A program made the position numbers and the translations under genes. Below the pieces are notes generated by a model. It saw only the letters and a program-made list of their open reading frames with translations, did not search any database and was not told the origin of the DNA. Shown piece by piece: positions 1 to 7,918 of a stretch of DNA of 25,853 nucleotides. The DNA comes from a virus. The stretch's first letter is position 1. Every line of letters starts with the position of its first letter. The DNA lies in the IMG/VR virus record IMGVR_UViG_3300036985_000140, positions 1 to 25,853 of that record. The stretch is one strand, 5' to 3'.

Positions 1-59
1 GGTGAGTAGAGAAACCTGGCAGCAATGCCGAAATTTTTTATTCAACCAATGGAGTTTTT
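1..59 (+). promoter_or_regulatory. Leader of the coat gene with ribosome binding site
   Basis: The first 59 bases hold no complete gene. A GGAG at 51-54 lies five bases before the ATG at 60 and serves as ribosome binding site of the coat gene. A TAG at 7-9 could end an upstream gene (a scaffolding protein is expected there in P22-like phages), but only two codons would be visible, so this is not called. Confidence 0.5.
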
Positions 60-1349
60 ATGAGCAATTCATTCAGTAAGGAAGAGCGCGTAGCCTTTGA
101 GGACATCCTCGAAGGCTTTAACGATGCTCTAGTTTTGTCCCGCAACGTGTCCATCTACAACACAGATGGCTCGATGATGGAACGCACCAACAACGTTATT
201 TATCGTCCCCAACCGTACATCGCGCAATCGTATGACGGAATGGATCAGACTAATAACTTTACCGCATACACCCAACTTTCAGTCCCTGCGACACTTGGCT
301 TTCAAAAGTCTGTGCCGTTCATTCTGGATGCTTTGGAATTGCGTGATGCTTTGCAAGAAGGTCGCCTGGGCGAAGCTGCAAAGCAGAAACTGGCATCCGA
401 CATCAACATCGCTATCATGAACACTGCGGCCAATCTTGGTTCGTTGGTCGTTACTGTTAGCACTGCTGCCGGTGACTATGACGATATCGCTTTGTGCGAC
501 AGCATCATGAACGAGCAAGGCGTACAAGCCTTTGATCGTTACTTGGCATTGTCCTCGCGTGACTACAACGGCATCGCTGGCAATATCGCTGGTGGCGCTG
601 GTGGTGCATCAGTGGCGCGGAGCTTTGCTGGTAACAAGTCGAATAATGCGTTTGAGCGTTCTTATGTTGGTATGGTCGCAGGCTTTGAGACCTACAAACT
701 TGACTACGCAAATCGTATTGCAGCGGCTACCGGCGCTGACCCAACGATGAGCACTTTGGCTGCGGCAAGTAACTACTATGTGCCTGTTGCAACCTCTACT
801 GCGGTAACTGGTGAGACTGCCAACGTGGACAATCGTTTCCAAACGATTACCGTTTCCAGCACCACTGATCTTCCCGCTGGAACTGCTATCGAGATCGAAG
901 GCGTTGAGGCCGTGCATCACATCACCAAGCAAGGTACTGGATTCTCCAAGACCTTCCGTGTGGTGTCTGTGACCAATGCAACCACTTGCGTAATCACACC
1001 TCCAATCATTTCCGCACAAGGTGGAACTGATGCCGAGTTGCAGTATCAAAACTGTATCGTGACTGCTGCCGCTGGTCGCACCATCAATCGCCTGAATGTT
1101 GATGCCGCACCTATCAACTGCTTCTGGCAGAAAGATGCGCTGGAGATTCTGCCTGGTCGTTACGCTGTTCCTTCTGATGCTGGTGTTGCAGTGATGCGTG
1201 CCTCGACAGATCAGGGCATCGAATTGGTCATGCAAAAGCAATACGATGTGAACACCATGAAAACCAAGTATCGCCTTGATACCTTGTTTGGCGTGGTCAA
1301 CAAACAACCTGAGATGTCCGGCATCCTGTTGTTCAACCAAACACCTTAA
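60..1349 (+). CDS. P22-like major capsid (coat) protein
   Basis: Builds the icosahedral head shell. The 429-residue length is almost exactly that of P22 coat protein gp5 (430). From memory the resemblance is clearest in the middle, where VDNRF at residues 256-260 is followed by alternating strands, a segment matching the P22 stretch that starts VDNRFATVTL and belongs to the inserted I-domain region. The N-terminal part (residues 1-130) is helical with a spine/E-loop-like character and contains NTAANLGSLV, comparable to the P22 segment around its MAAEMGSLVI. The start at 60 is supported by GGAG five bases upstream. The gene is followed nine bases later by the next virion gene with its own AAGGAG site. 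The long antisense open frame inside this gene looks like a coding shadow. Confidence 0.93.
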   Translation: MSNSFSKEERVAFEDILEGFNDALVLSRNVSIYNTDGSMMERTNNVIYRPQPYIAQSYDGMDQTNNFTAYTQLSVPATLGFQKSVPFILDALELRDALQEGRLGEAAKQKLASDINIAIMNTAANLGSLVVTVSTAAGDYDDIALCDSIMNEQGVQAFDRYLALSSRDYNGIAGNIAGGAGGASVARSFAGNKSNNAFERSYVGMVAGFETYKLDYANRIAAATGADPTMSTLAAASNYYVPVATSTAVTGETANVDNRFQTITVSSTTDLPAGTAIEIEGVEAVHHITKQGTGFSKTFRVVSVTNATTCVITPPIISAQGGTDAELQYQNCIVTAAAGRTINRLNVDAAPINCFWQKDALEILPGRYAVPSDAGVAVMRASTDQGIELVMQKQYDVNTMKTKYRLDTLFGVVNKQPEMSGILLFNQTP

Positions 1350-1358
1350 GGAGTTATC

Positions 1359-1973
1359 ATGAGTTACAACGTAGTTTTTGCACAAGGTACGGCTACCGTT
1401 ACCGTGCCAGCAGGCGAGAAAATCGCCGTTCAAGCCTACTCGCCAGCAAGCGTGTTTCAAGAAGTTGGTTATCCCAATTTCCCCGAATCACAAGACTTGC
1501 TGCAAGTAGTTGAGAACACCACCTATGTGTCTGCCGCATTCACCAATGCCACCAGCGTGACTATCCAAGCTGGCGCATCTGGTGCGTACTATTCCGTAGG
1601 TGTTGCTCCTGACATCAACAACAATGGCAACTGGCAACCTCAAGGTGCGCCAGCCAACATTGCTGACGGTGGCTCGATGGTGGCAACTGCTGCCAACGTG
1701 TTGACAGGCATCATTACCGCTACCCCAACCGCATCACGCGACATTCAACTGCCAACAGGTGCAAACCTTGATCTGGCAACTGAGTGGGCCATCGGTGATT
1801 CGTTTGACTTCAGCGTCATCACTTTGGCTGCATTTGCTTTGACCCTCACAGTCAATACAAACGTGACCATCGTGGGTGCTGCGGCAACTGCTGCAACGTC
1901 TGGTGCATCTGCACGTTTCCGTTGCCGTAAGACTGCGGCTGATACTTTTATCGTCTACCGTATTGGTGGTTAA
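1359..1973 (+). CDS. Putative head decoration or head-fibre protein
   Basis: A 204-residue protein directly downstream of the coat gene. It is rich in Ala, Thr, Val and Asn, has no Lys-rich or membrane segments, and reads as almost all beta strand. Residues 1-80 resemble a small beta sandwich; residues 110-204 form a second beta-rich unit ending in a strand with FRCRKTAADTFIVYRIGG. This position and composition fit head decoration proteins or fibres that stud capsids, but I recognise no named family, so the role is inferred from position. AAGGAG at 1347-1352 provides a good ribosome binding site. A stem-loop with a short T-run follows the stop codon, so this gene may end a coat transcript or mark a point where expression is stepped down. 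Confidence 0.6.
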   Translation: MSYNVVFAQGTATVTVPAGEKIAVQAYSPASVFQEVGYPNFPESQDLLQVVENTTYVSAAFTNATSVTIQAGASGAYYSVGVAPDINNNGNWQPQGAPANIADGGSMVATAANVLTGIITATPTASRDIQLPTGANLDLATEWAIGDSFDFSVITLAAFALTLTVNTNVTIVGAAATAATSGASARFRCRKTAADTFIVYRIGG

Positions 1974-1980
1974 ACCCAAC

Positions 1981-2010
1981 GACAGGCCAGCAGAGATGTT
2001 GGCCTGTTTT
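1981..2010 (+). terminator. Stem-loop with T-run after coat and decoration genes
   Basis: ACAGGCCA (1982-1989) pairs perfectly with TGGCCTGT (2000-2007) around a ten-base loop, followed by TTT to 2010. This is the shape of a rho-independent terminator, though the T-run is short. It lies between the highly expressed coat block and the low-copy tail genes, so it may reduce rather than stop read-through. Confidence 0.6.
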
Positions 2011-2024
2011 ACATGGAGAGCAAA

Positions 2025-2189
2025 ATGCCAATGAAACAAGGTTATTCCAAAAAGACCATCGGCAAGAATATTGCGATGGAAATGAAATCAGGTAAACCCC
2101 AAAAGCAAGCCATTGCAATGTCTTTAGGCATGGCGGCTAAGTCTGCAAAAGCTGCTGGTAAGCCAAGCAAAGCACCAATGAAAAAATGA
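2025..2189 (+). CDS. Very basic 54-residue protein
   Basis: A small gene encoding MPMKQGYSKKTIGKNIAMEM followed by a Lys/Ala/Met-rich tail that ends APMKK. By count it has 13 Lys, no Arg and one Glu, so it is strongly positive. Residues 5-35 look like one or two amphipathic helices (YSKKTIGKNIAMEMKSGKPQ). Similar short YSKKTIGKNI-type proteins are familiar in tailed phages without known function. GGAG at 2015-2018 precedes the ATG by six bases, and the stop codon overlaps the next ATG (ATGA at 2186-2189), which argues that it is a real translated gene. Charge and location among virion genes suggest nucleic-acid binding or packaging in the particle, but that is inference. Confidence 0.7.
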   Translation: MPMKQGYSKKTIGKNIAMEMKSGKPQKQAIAMSLGMAAKSAKAAGKPSKAPMKK

Positions 2190-2521
2190 TTAAGTCTGCC
2201 GCAATTATCAAGACTAAGGCTCTTGCCCCGTGGAAAGAGTTGCGGCTGCAAAAGCGCAAACTTAAAAAGTCACAGGCTATAGAGCGCAAGGCAACCAAGC
2301 AAGTGCGACCATCGCCAATTGGAAAGCGTGAGGTCGTGGTAGTGTCTAAAGAAGTTGTTGAAGTTTTTGAAATCCCTGTGGACGAAAGTCCAGCAACCCG
2401 CGAAGAGATGCTGCAACAGGCCGAGGCTATTGGGCTAAAGGTTGACAAACGTTGGTCAGATGCAACACTGCTGAAACACATTGAGGAACTGCAATGGGCT
2501 ACACCAAACGACAATTCATAA
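2186..2521 (+). CDS. Hypothetical protein, basic N-terminus and HeH/SAP-like C-terminus
   Basis: This 111-residue protein overlaps both neighbours: its ATG shares ATGA with the previous gene and its 3' end overlaps the gp4-like gene by 28 bases. Residues 1-55 are rich in Lys/Arg; residues 56-68 are acidic and beta-like (EVVEVFEIPVDE). The last 40 residues contain TREEMLQQAEAIGLKVDKRW and then SDATLLKHIEEL, which looks like a small helix-extended-helix (HeH/LEM or SAP-like) unit, a fold often found in phage head-completion and DNA-binding proteins. I do not recognise a specific family. Position between the coat and the gp4 adaptor suggests a minor virion or assembly role. Confidence 0.6.
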   Translation: MIKSAAIIKTKALAPWKELRLQKRKLKKSQAIERKATKQVRPSPIGKREVVVVSKEVVEVFEIPVDESPATREEMLQQAEAIGLKVDKRWSDATLLKHIEELQWATPNDNS

Positions 2522-2976
2522 GCGCATCCTTTGAAGAAATAGGGCTTGCTTCTTATGTGTTCGACCTCGGCCCAGAGCAATTGCAATCAGCCCTGCGCCG
2601 CTTAGATGCAATGATGGCCGACTGGAATGCCAAGGGTATCCGCTTGGGTTATCCTTTGCCATCCAGCCCCCAGGACAGCGACCTAGACGAGGAAACGCTA
2701 GTCCCTGATTCAGCTTATGAAGCAATCATTTGTAGCCTTGGAATCAGGCTGGCTCCGAGTTTTGGCAAGCAAGTAATGATTGAGACCAAGACCACTGCAA
2801 AGCAGGGTTACGACATCTTGCTGCAAAGGGCTACATTCCCGTTTGAGAAGCAACTGCCAGCGACAACCCCATCGGGTGCTGGTAACAAGCCCTGGCGCGT
2901 CTACGATAATCCATTTGTCAGGCCACCGGCTAATCCAGTCAACGCTGGCCCTGATGGGCCTATTGAATATTACTAA
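2494..2976 (+). CDS. P22 gp4-like head-to-tail adaptor
   Basis: Tail accessory factor that docks below the portal and closes the head after DNA packaging. The 160 residues compare with 166 in P22 gp4. The N-terminal helical part contains LQSALRRLDAMMADWNAKGI followed by RLGYPLP, which matches the gp4 pattern (a run of the type LEAMMAEWYQDGI then TGY). The middle has an IICSLGIRLAPSFGK helix like the gp4 segment with LACRIAPDYA, and the C-terminal third is extended and Pro-rich, as expected for the arm that wraps the portal. GAGGAA before the ATG gives the ribosome site. Known gp4 proteins may also have muralytic activity; no catalytic signature can be judged here. Confidence 0.85.
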   Translation: MGYTKRQFISASFEEIGLASYVFDLGPEQLQSALRRLDAMMADWNAKGIRLGYPLPSSPQDSDLDEETLVPDSAYEAIICSLGIRLAPSFGKQVMIETKTTAKQGYDILLQRATFPFEKQLPATTPSGAGNKPWRVYDNPFVRPPANPVNAGPDGPIEYY

Positions 2977-2984
2977 GGACAATC

Positions 2985-4169
2985 ATGCCAACGATCAACC
3001 AACTACCCGTCCTAAACGTTATCTCCAGCGGAGACCAGTTACCCGTTTATTCGCCTAACAATGGGGATGCAAGGCGTACTTCTATCGGCAGTTTGCTGAC
3101 GTTTTTCCAGCAGAGTTTTGCTTCACCTACGCTGTCGGTGAATTTATATGTCCCTGGCTCTGGGTTCAACATCACTGTGCCAACACCTGTCAGCAATGAC
3201 CAATGGATGCTATTGCAACCCGCTGGAACGCTGGCAACAGGCACGATTACGCTACCTTTGAACACTGGTGTGCCTGATGGGACAACGGTGCTGATTACCA
3301 CAACGCAACAGATCACATCACTGACGATTGCACTAAATGGTGCTACTGCTATTTATGGTGGGGCAACTTCATTGGCGGCTGGCACAGCAACATCAATTCG
3401 CTTTTATCAACCAACAAATTCTTGGTATCAAATTAACGCTGAAGCAGTTTTTGCTGCTGGCGTGCAAAACTGGATGTCAACCCCATCAAGTGCTAATTTG
3501 CTTGCGGCAATGACAGATGAAACTGGAACTGGCCTATTGGTATTTAACACTAGCCCGACTTTTGTTACCCCAATTTTAGGCGTACCGACTTCTGGAACAT
3601 TAACTAATTGCACGGGGTTGCCAATTGCAACTGGTGTATCTGGTTTGGCTGGGAATATTGCAAACTTTTTAGCAACCCCATCTAGCGCAAACTTAGCAGC
3701 AGCCCTTACGGATGAGACAGGCACAGGGGCAAATGTATTTGCCAACACACCTACTTTGGTGACCCCAGTTATTGGTGCGGCTACAGGAACAAGCGTATCA
3801 ACCACTGGCAATCAAGTTATCAGCGGCACTGGTAAGCAGGGATATGCAACTGGTTCTGGTGGTGTTGTAACGCAACTGACTAGCAAAGCTACAGGCGTAA
3901 CACTAAGCAAATCCACAGGTCAAATTACATTAGACGCTGCTGCATTAGCTGCCTCGACTACCGTCAGTTTCACTTTAACCAATACGGTAATTGAAGCTGG
4001 AGACATTTTGGTGATGAACCATATCAGTGGCGGCACGGCTGGTTCATACTTGTTAAATTCTCAATCAGCCGCAGGGTCAGCAAGCATTAACGTTCGTAAT
4101 ATTTCTTTGGGTTCTTTATCTGAAGCCATTGTTATTGCTTTTGCAGTGATTAAGGCTGTGAGTGCGTAA
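2985..4169 (+). CDS. Tail fibre protein with two shaft repeats
   Basis: A 394-residue fibre-like protein. Residues 1-45 (PTINQLPVLNVISSGDQLPV and then SPNNGDARR) resemble a particle-binding leader common on phage fibres. Residues 45-160 are beta-rich. Two near-copies of one 38-residue unit follow, at about 162-199 and 227-264; each has TPSSANL, then TDETGTG, a VF.(N/A)(T/N)(S/T)PT(F/L)VTP core and ILG or VIG, a repeat common in trimeric fibre shafts. Residues 283-394 form a C-terminal module that is clearly related to the C-terminus of the fibre at 15023-15856. It sits between the gp4-like and gp10-like genes, unusual for a P22-type cluster. AAGGA precedes the ATG. Which surface receptor it binds cannot be told from sequence. 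Confidence 0.8.
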   Translation: MPTINQLPVLNVISSGDQLPVYSPNNGDARRTSIGSLLTFFQQSFASPTLSVNLYVPGSGFNITVPTPVSNDQWMLLQPAGTLATGTITLPLNTGVPDGTTVLITTTQQITSLTIALNGATAIYGGATSLAAGTATSIRFYQPTNSWYQINAEAVFAAGVQNWMSTPSSANLLAAMTDETGTGLLVFNTSPTFVTPILGVPTSGTLTNCTGLPIATGVSGLAGNIANFLATPSSANLAAALTDETGTGANVFANTPTLVTPVIGAATGTSVSTTGNQVISGTGKQGYATGSGGVVTQLTSKATGVTLSKSTGQITLDAAALAASTTVSFTLTNTVIEAGDILVMNHISGGTAGSYLLNSQSAAGSASINVRNISLGSLSEAIVIAFAVIKAVSA

Positions 4170-4345
4170 TGGCTACCAAGTCCACAGTCAATGCGGCTGG
4201 CAACTATACAAAGCCAACCATGCGGAAAGCCCTGTTTGAAAAGATAAAAGCAGGCACAAAGGGCGGCGACCCTGGTGAATGGTCAGCTAGAAAAGCACAA
4301 CTGTTGGCGGTGGAATACAAGAAAAAGGGTGGTGGCTATAAATGA
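4169..4345 (+). CDS. Basic 58-residue protein, DUF5872-like
   Basis: Starts MATKSTVNAAGNYTKPTMRK and contains GGDPGEWSARKAQLLAVEYK near its end. The YTKP...WSARKAQ...GGGY arrangement matches a small domain of unknown function seen in many phages and large DNA viruses; I believe this is DUF5872, but the number is from memory. It has 11 Lys and 2 Arg against 4 acidic residues. Its ATG overlaps the fibre stop codon (TAATG) and its stop overlaps the next ATG (ATGA), so it is embedded in a coupled string of genes. No catalytic residues stand out; nucleic-acid binding is a guess from charge. Confidence 0.75.
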   Translation: MATKSTVNAAGNYTKPTMRKALFEKIKAGTKGGDPGEWSARKAQLLAVEYKKKGGGYK

Positions 4346-4575
4346 AAGCCCCGCAAAAGTCACTGTCAGACTGGGGCAAGCAAGATTGGCGCACCAAGTC
4401 TGGAAAGCCATCGTCTGAAACTGGCGAGCGTTATCTGCCTGCCAAGGCTATCAAAGCCCTGACTGCTGCTGAGTATGCGGCAACCACACGGGCCAAGCGT
4501 GAAGCTACGAAAGCAGGAAAGCAGTTTGCCAAGCAACCTAAGAAGGTAGCCGAAAAGATTAAAGGCTTTAGATGA
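4342..4575 (+). CDS. Basic 77-residue protein of unknown function
   Basis: Contains SLSDWGKQDWRTKSGKPSSE near the N-terminus, then GERYLPAKAIKAL and a Lys/Arg-rich helical tail. By count it has 15 Lys and 5 Arg against 7 acidic residues. Proteins with the W.(T/S)QKWRTKSGKPS...RYLPAKA pattern are frequent in environmental phages and always lack an assigned function. It is coupled to both neighbours by ATGA overlaps (4342-4345 and 4572-4575). The three genes from 4169 to 4865 form one tight unit inserted between a fibre and the gp10-like gene, so they probably act together or in the same virion compartment. Confidence 0.75.
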   Translation: MKAPQKSLSDWGKQDWRTKSGKPSSETGERYLPAKAIKALTAAEYAATTRAKREATKAGKQFAKQPKKVAEKIKGFR

Positions 4576-4865
4576 AAACTCCAGCCTACGCACGCAAAGA
4601 AGGCCAGAATCCTAAAGGCGGTTTGAACGCTAAAGGTCGCGCTGCTGCCAAGGCCGAGGGCATGAATCTGAAGCCTCCAGTTAAGACTGGTGACAACCCG
4701 CGCAGAGCATCGTTCCTAGCCCGTATGGGCGGCAATCCTGGCCCTGAATACAAAGACGGTGAACCTACTCGCCTGCTTTTGAGTTTGAGGGCTTGGGGGG
4801 CTACTTCAAAAGCGGACGCGCAAGCCAAGGCAAAGAAAATATCTGCGCGAAACAAGGCGAAGTAA
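4572..4865 (+). CDS. Basic 97-residue protein, DUF6321-like
   Basis: Third member of the small basic cluster. Landmarks are YARKEGQNPKGGLNAKGR near the start, VKTGDNPRRASFLARMGG in the middle and PTRLLLSLRAWGATSKADAQ followed by AKAKKISARNKAK at the end. The combination of KEG.NP.GGLN.KGR with NPRRASFLARM and LRAWGA is a recognisable phage family of unknown function (DUF6321, number from memory). It carries about 14 Lys and 8 Arg against 7 acidic residues. The ATG overlaps the previous stop codon, and the gp10-like gene begins directly after its own stop. A role in binding DNA inside the head or during ejection is possible but unproven. Confidence 0.75.
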   Translation: MKTPAYARKEGQNPKGGLNAKGRAAAKAEGMNLKPPVKTGDNPRRASFLARMGGNPGPEYKDGEPTRLLLSLRAWGATSKADAQAKAKKISARNKAK

Positions 4866-6308
4866 ATGCAAATACCTATCCTCAACGGTATTTACGCCGA
4901 CAACACTCCAGAACTGCGAACATCGTATCCGGTGAACTTTGTGCCTGTGCCAAAACAATCAGGCATAAGTAATGGGTTTCTGCGTCCAGGTGATGGGATT
5001 GTGGCTAACGGCACAGGCCCAGGCATTGACCGTGGCGGGATTAATTGGCAAGGCAATTTGTATCGGGTTATGGGTACAAAGCTGGTAGAAATAGACAGCG
5101 CAGGCATAGTGACTACATTAGGCGATGTTGGTGGGCCGGTAACGGAATTAGTTACATTTGATTACAGTTTTGACGTGCTTGCAATTGCCTCCGGTGGGCG
5201 TTTGTATTACTGGATTCCAGTCAACACGACAGCAACATTGATATGGAATCCAACTGCCCCAATTCTGAGGCAAGTGACTGACCTCGACCTTGGCGTGGTT
5301 TTAGACTTCTGCTGGGTTGATGGTTACTTCATGACCACTGATGGAGAATCTTTGATAGTCACTGAGTTGACTAATCCAACCCAAGTCAACCCGCTAAAGT
5401 ATGGAAGTTCAGAGGTTGACCCTGACCCCGTAGTGGCTTTGTTAAAGCTAAGAAACGAGGTGTATGCGTTAAACAGGAACACCATTGAGGTATTTGACAA
5501 TGTGGGCGGTGAGTTGTTCCCATTTGCAAGGATTGATGGTGCGCAAATTCAAAAAGGCGTTATTGGTACACAAGGGTGCTGCGTCTTTATTGAGCGCATA
5601 GCATTTTTAGGCAGTGGACGCAATGAAGCGCCGAGCATTTATGTAGGCGCAGCGGCAACCACGCAAAAGATAAGCACGCAAGAGATTGACAACATCTTGT
5701 TGGAATACAACGAAGAACAATTAGCCTTGGTCAAACTAGAGGTTAGAAACGACAAAGCGCACCAGCATCTTTATGTGCATTTGCCTGACCAAACACTAGT
5801 CTATGACGCAGCAGCATCCGAGGCTTTGCAAACCCCTGTTTGGTTTACCTTGGTAAGCACTCTTAATGGTTTTGTTCAATACCGCGCACGAAATATGGTG
5901 TGGGCTTACGACAAGTGGTTAGTTGGCGACCCTCAATCAAGCAATATCGGCTATCTAGTGCAGGACACCGGACACCATTGGGGTGAGCAAGTGCGCTGGG
6001 AGTTTGGAACGTTGATTGTCTACAACGAGAGCAATGGCGCAATATTCAATCGATTGGAGTTAGTCAGCCTGACGGGTAGCATTGCCATTGGCAAGAATCC
6101 GCAGATAAGCACAAGCTACAGCGTGGACGGAAAGACTTACAGCCAAGACCGCAGCATCAGCGTTGGCACTACCGGAAGTAACAAGCGCCTGACCTGGTTC
6201 CAGCAGGGGCATATGCGGAACTGGCGCATCCAGCGATTCAGGGGCGATAGTGATGCTCACGTATCCTTTATTCGACTTGAGGCTCAGATTGAGCCACTGG
6301 CGTACTGA
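4866..6308 (+). CDS. P22 gp10-like packaged-DNA stabilisation (tail hub) protein
   Basis: Forms the ring below gp4 that plugs the head and holds tailspike and needle. Its 480 residues compare with 472 for P22 gp10. The layout follows gp10: an N-terminal YPVNFVPVPKQSGISNGFLR segment (P22 has LPVNMLATPKE... followed by GYLRSFPG), then WQGNLYRVMGTKLVEIDSAG as in the P22 YRVCGGKLYKGES region. Residues 140-300 carry beta-propeller-like strands with FCWVDGYFMTTDGESLIVTE and IEVFDNVGG, and there is a VYDAAASEALQTPVWF segment equivalent to the P22 VYDASSSQNGPQW. The gene begins immediately after the small basic cluster and ends in a TGATG overlap with the needle gene, as expected for the tail machine genes. 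Confidence 0.9.
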   Translation: MQIPILNGIYADNTPELRTSYPVNFVPVPKQSGISNGFLRPGDGIVANGTGPGIDRGGINWQGNLYRVMGTKLVEIDSAGIVTTLGDVGGPVTELVTFDYSFDVLAIASGGRLYYWIPVNTTATLIWNPTAPILRQVTDLDLGVVLDFCWVDGYFMTTDGESLIVTELTNPTQVNPLKYGSSEVDPDPVVALLKLRNEVYALNRNTIEVFDNVGGELFPFARIDGAQIQKGVIGTQGCCVFIERIAFLGSGRNEAPSIYVGAAATTQKISTQEIDNILLEYNEEQLALVKLEVRNDKAHQHLYVHLPDQTLVYDAAASEALQTPVWFTLVSTLNGFVQYRARNMVWAYDKWLVGDPQSSNIGYLVQDTGHHWGEQVRWEFGTLIVYNESNGAIFNRLELVSLTGSIAIGKNPQISTSYSVDGKTYSQDRSISVGTTGSNKRLTWFQQGHMRNWRIQRFRGDSDAHVSFIRLEAQIEPLAY

Positions 6309-7177
6309 TGGCAACCGCACCTATCTCCCGCAAGCTGAATTTAACCCGCGACCAGCTTGCGACATTCTTGACCGACCAGCAGCAGATTCGGCAGTTTGAA
6401 TTATTGTTTTCCACAGTTGACCAACTACAAGTTATTGTAGGATCTGACTTTGAGTTTCAGGCAGACAATGCTGCGGCTGCCGCAAATGAAGCATTAGCAC
6501 AGATCATTGCGTTGGCGCAGGAAACGGGAGTCAATGATGCGGCATTAGGAGCAAAAGCACAGGATGCACTCGATAGGATTGCATTACTGGCACAAGAAAC
6601 TGCGGTGACTGTGGCATTGGCTGAAAGCAAGGCAAATCAGGCACTGGCATTGGTAGACAAGCTGAATAAAGCGGTGGAGGGTTTGCAGATGACCCCGCCA
6701 CCACGGGAGTTCAAACGAGCAAGATATGGGTCATTTTACGACACTACCACCCAAACAGCAGCAGTTATCAACACTGCCACTGCCATCACATTCAACACCA
6801 CCGACCTGAGCAATGGGGTATTTATTGGCTCGCCCACCTCTCGCATCATTGTGGACAGCGAAGGCATTTACAACTTTGACACATCGTTTCAGTTGGACAA
6901 GATCAGTGGCGGCACGGCAGAGTTTTATTTTTGGTTCAGGCTTAATGGCGTGGATGTAACAGACAGCGCAAGCCAGATCAGGGTTCAGGGCAACAACGCT
7001 GAGATTTTCTCGTCGCTAAATTACTTTTTTGACCTCAAGGCCAACGATTATGTCGAGCTGATGTTTTCGGTCACCAGCCTCAGCGTTGAGGTTGCCGCAT
7101 TTGCAGCCTCTGCCCCACATCCAGGTATTCCGTCCATAATTCTCACAGTCAACAACAACATCGGAGGTGTTCAATGA
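6308..7177 (+). CDS. Tail needle (gp26-like) with jelly-roll knob
   Basis: The needle closes the bottom of the tail hub and is ejected first. Residues 1-40 form an N-terminal plug-like segment (RKLNLTRDQLATFLTDQQQI). Residues 55-125 are Ala/Leu-rich with repeating ANEALAQI, AQDALDRI and ANQALALV units at heptad-like spacing, typical of a trimeric coiled coil. After a PPPRE hinge (residues 130-134), residues 138-289 look like a C1q/TNF-type jelly roll: RYGSFYDTTTQTAAVINTAT, then GIYNFDTSFQLDKISGGTAE, then YFWFRLNG and a final strand. Sf6 phage carries such a knob on its needle, while P22 does not. The position right after the gp10-like gene (TGATG overlap) supports the assignment. Sequence similarity to P22 gp26 itself is not evident; the call rests on architecture and order. 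Confidence 0.75.
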   Translation: MATAPISRKLNLTRDQLATFLTDQQQIRQFELLFSTVDQLQVIVGSDFEFQADNAAAAANEALAQIIALAQETGVNDAALGAKAQDALDRIALLAQETAVTVALAESKANQALALVDKLNKAVEGLQMTPPPREFKRARYGSFYDTTTQTAAVINTATAITFNTTDLSNGVFIGSPTSRIIVDSEGIYNFDTSFQLDKISGGTAEFYFWFRLNGVDVTDSASQIRVQGNNAEIFSSLNYFFDLKANDYVELMFSVTSLSVEVAAFAASAPHPGIPSIILTVNNNIGGVQ

Positions 7178-7509
7178 CAGTCACAGTAAAGGTGCTTATC
7201 CCTGCAAAACAGGCAGAAAACGCACAGACCACCCAATATACCGCAACCAATGTCAAGGCGATTATTGACAAGTTCACGGTGACAAACACCAGCGCAAACA
7301 ATGTGACTTTCAGTTGCAACTTGGTCACTGTCTCTGGGTCAGCAGGGGCATCCAACCTGATTATTGATGCGCGAACCGTTGTACCTGATGAGACCTACAC
7401 TTGCCCCGAATTGGTTGGTCAGGCGCTCGATGTTGGTGGTTTTATATCTACGCTGGCAGGGACGGCAACATCCTTGACCATTCGTGCATCAGGCCGAGAA
7501 ATTTCATAA
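7174..7509 (+). CDS. Hypothetical beta-rich virion protein
   Basis: This 111-residue protein begins MTVTVKVLIPAKQAENAQTT and reads as a single beta sandwich with alternating Val/Thr strands; there are no membrane or catalytic signatures. Its ATG overlaps the needle stop codon (ATGA) and a GGAGGTG sequence lies just before it. Strand pattern and length recall small capsid- or needle-associated adaptor proteins, and it is comparable in size and style to the protein at 16223-16576, though the two do not obviously align. Function unknown; likely a minor structural protein, given that both neighbours are tail or ejection genes. Confidence 0.6.
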   Translation: MTVTVKVLIPAKQAENAQTTQYTATNVKAIIDKFTVTNTSANNVTFSCNLVTVSGSAGASNLIIDARTVVPDETYTCPELVGQALDVGGFISTLAGTATSLTIRASGREIS

Positions 7510-7519
7510 GGAGAACAGC

Positions 7520-7918
7520 ATGGACAAATTTATGATGATGCCCAAGGGATTTATGGGCCTGCCGATGGATGAGGGTTTCATTACCACAGCAGAAAACAAA
7601 AAGAACTATGCCATTGCGGTGCAGGACTGGAACTACGGCCCTGAAGTGCCAACGAACGAGCCAGGCGCAAACAAAGAGTTTTACGTGGGGTTGGCCGAGG
7701 CTATGCAGTGCGATGAGAAGGACGCAAGGCGCAAGCATTGTTCAAACTGTGAGTATTACGACAACAGCTTTATGACCCAAGTCAGGATTGAGCGCATCCC
7801 GCTGGCAACCTATGACAAGGGAGCAGGCTTTAGGGGCCACTGCGAAAAGCTGAACTTTATCTGCAACGATATGCGCGTCTGCCAAGCCTGGGAAGAACGC
7901 GAATCCGAGATGGATTGA
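7520..7918 (+). CDS. Hypothetical cysteine-cluster protein
   Basis: The ATG at 7520 is preferred over an in-frame start at 7484 because AAGGAG (7508-7513) lies six bases upstream and the longer version would overlap the previous gene. The 132-residue product has a Met-rich start (MDKFMMMPKGFMGLPMDEGF) and a C-terminal cysteine set: C64, C74, C77, C108, C115 and C121, with HCSNC and GHCEKLNFIC. This could bind a zinc ion or an iron-sulfur cluster. The spacing is not that of a classical zinc ribbon, and only loosely recalls high-potential iron-sulfur proteins. It lies upstream of the ejection genes. No function can be assigned. Confidence 0.65.
   Translation: MDKFMMMPKGFMGLPMDEGFITTAENKKNYAIAVQDWNYGPEVPTNEPGANKEFYVGLAEAMQCDEKDARRKHCSNCEYYDNSFMTQVRIERIPLATYDKGAGFRGHCEKLNFICNDMRVCQAWEERESEMD

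Noticed and set aside
609-1460. Long antisense open frame of 283 codons across the coat gene
   Set aside because: It mirrors a confidently assigned P22-like coat gene on the plus strand, has unusual Cys/His/Arg-rich composition typical of antisense shadows, and lacks a ribosome site.
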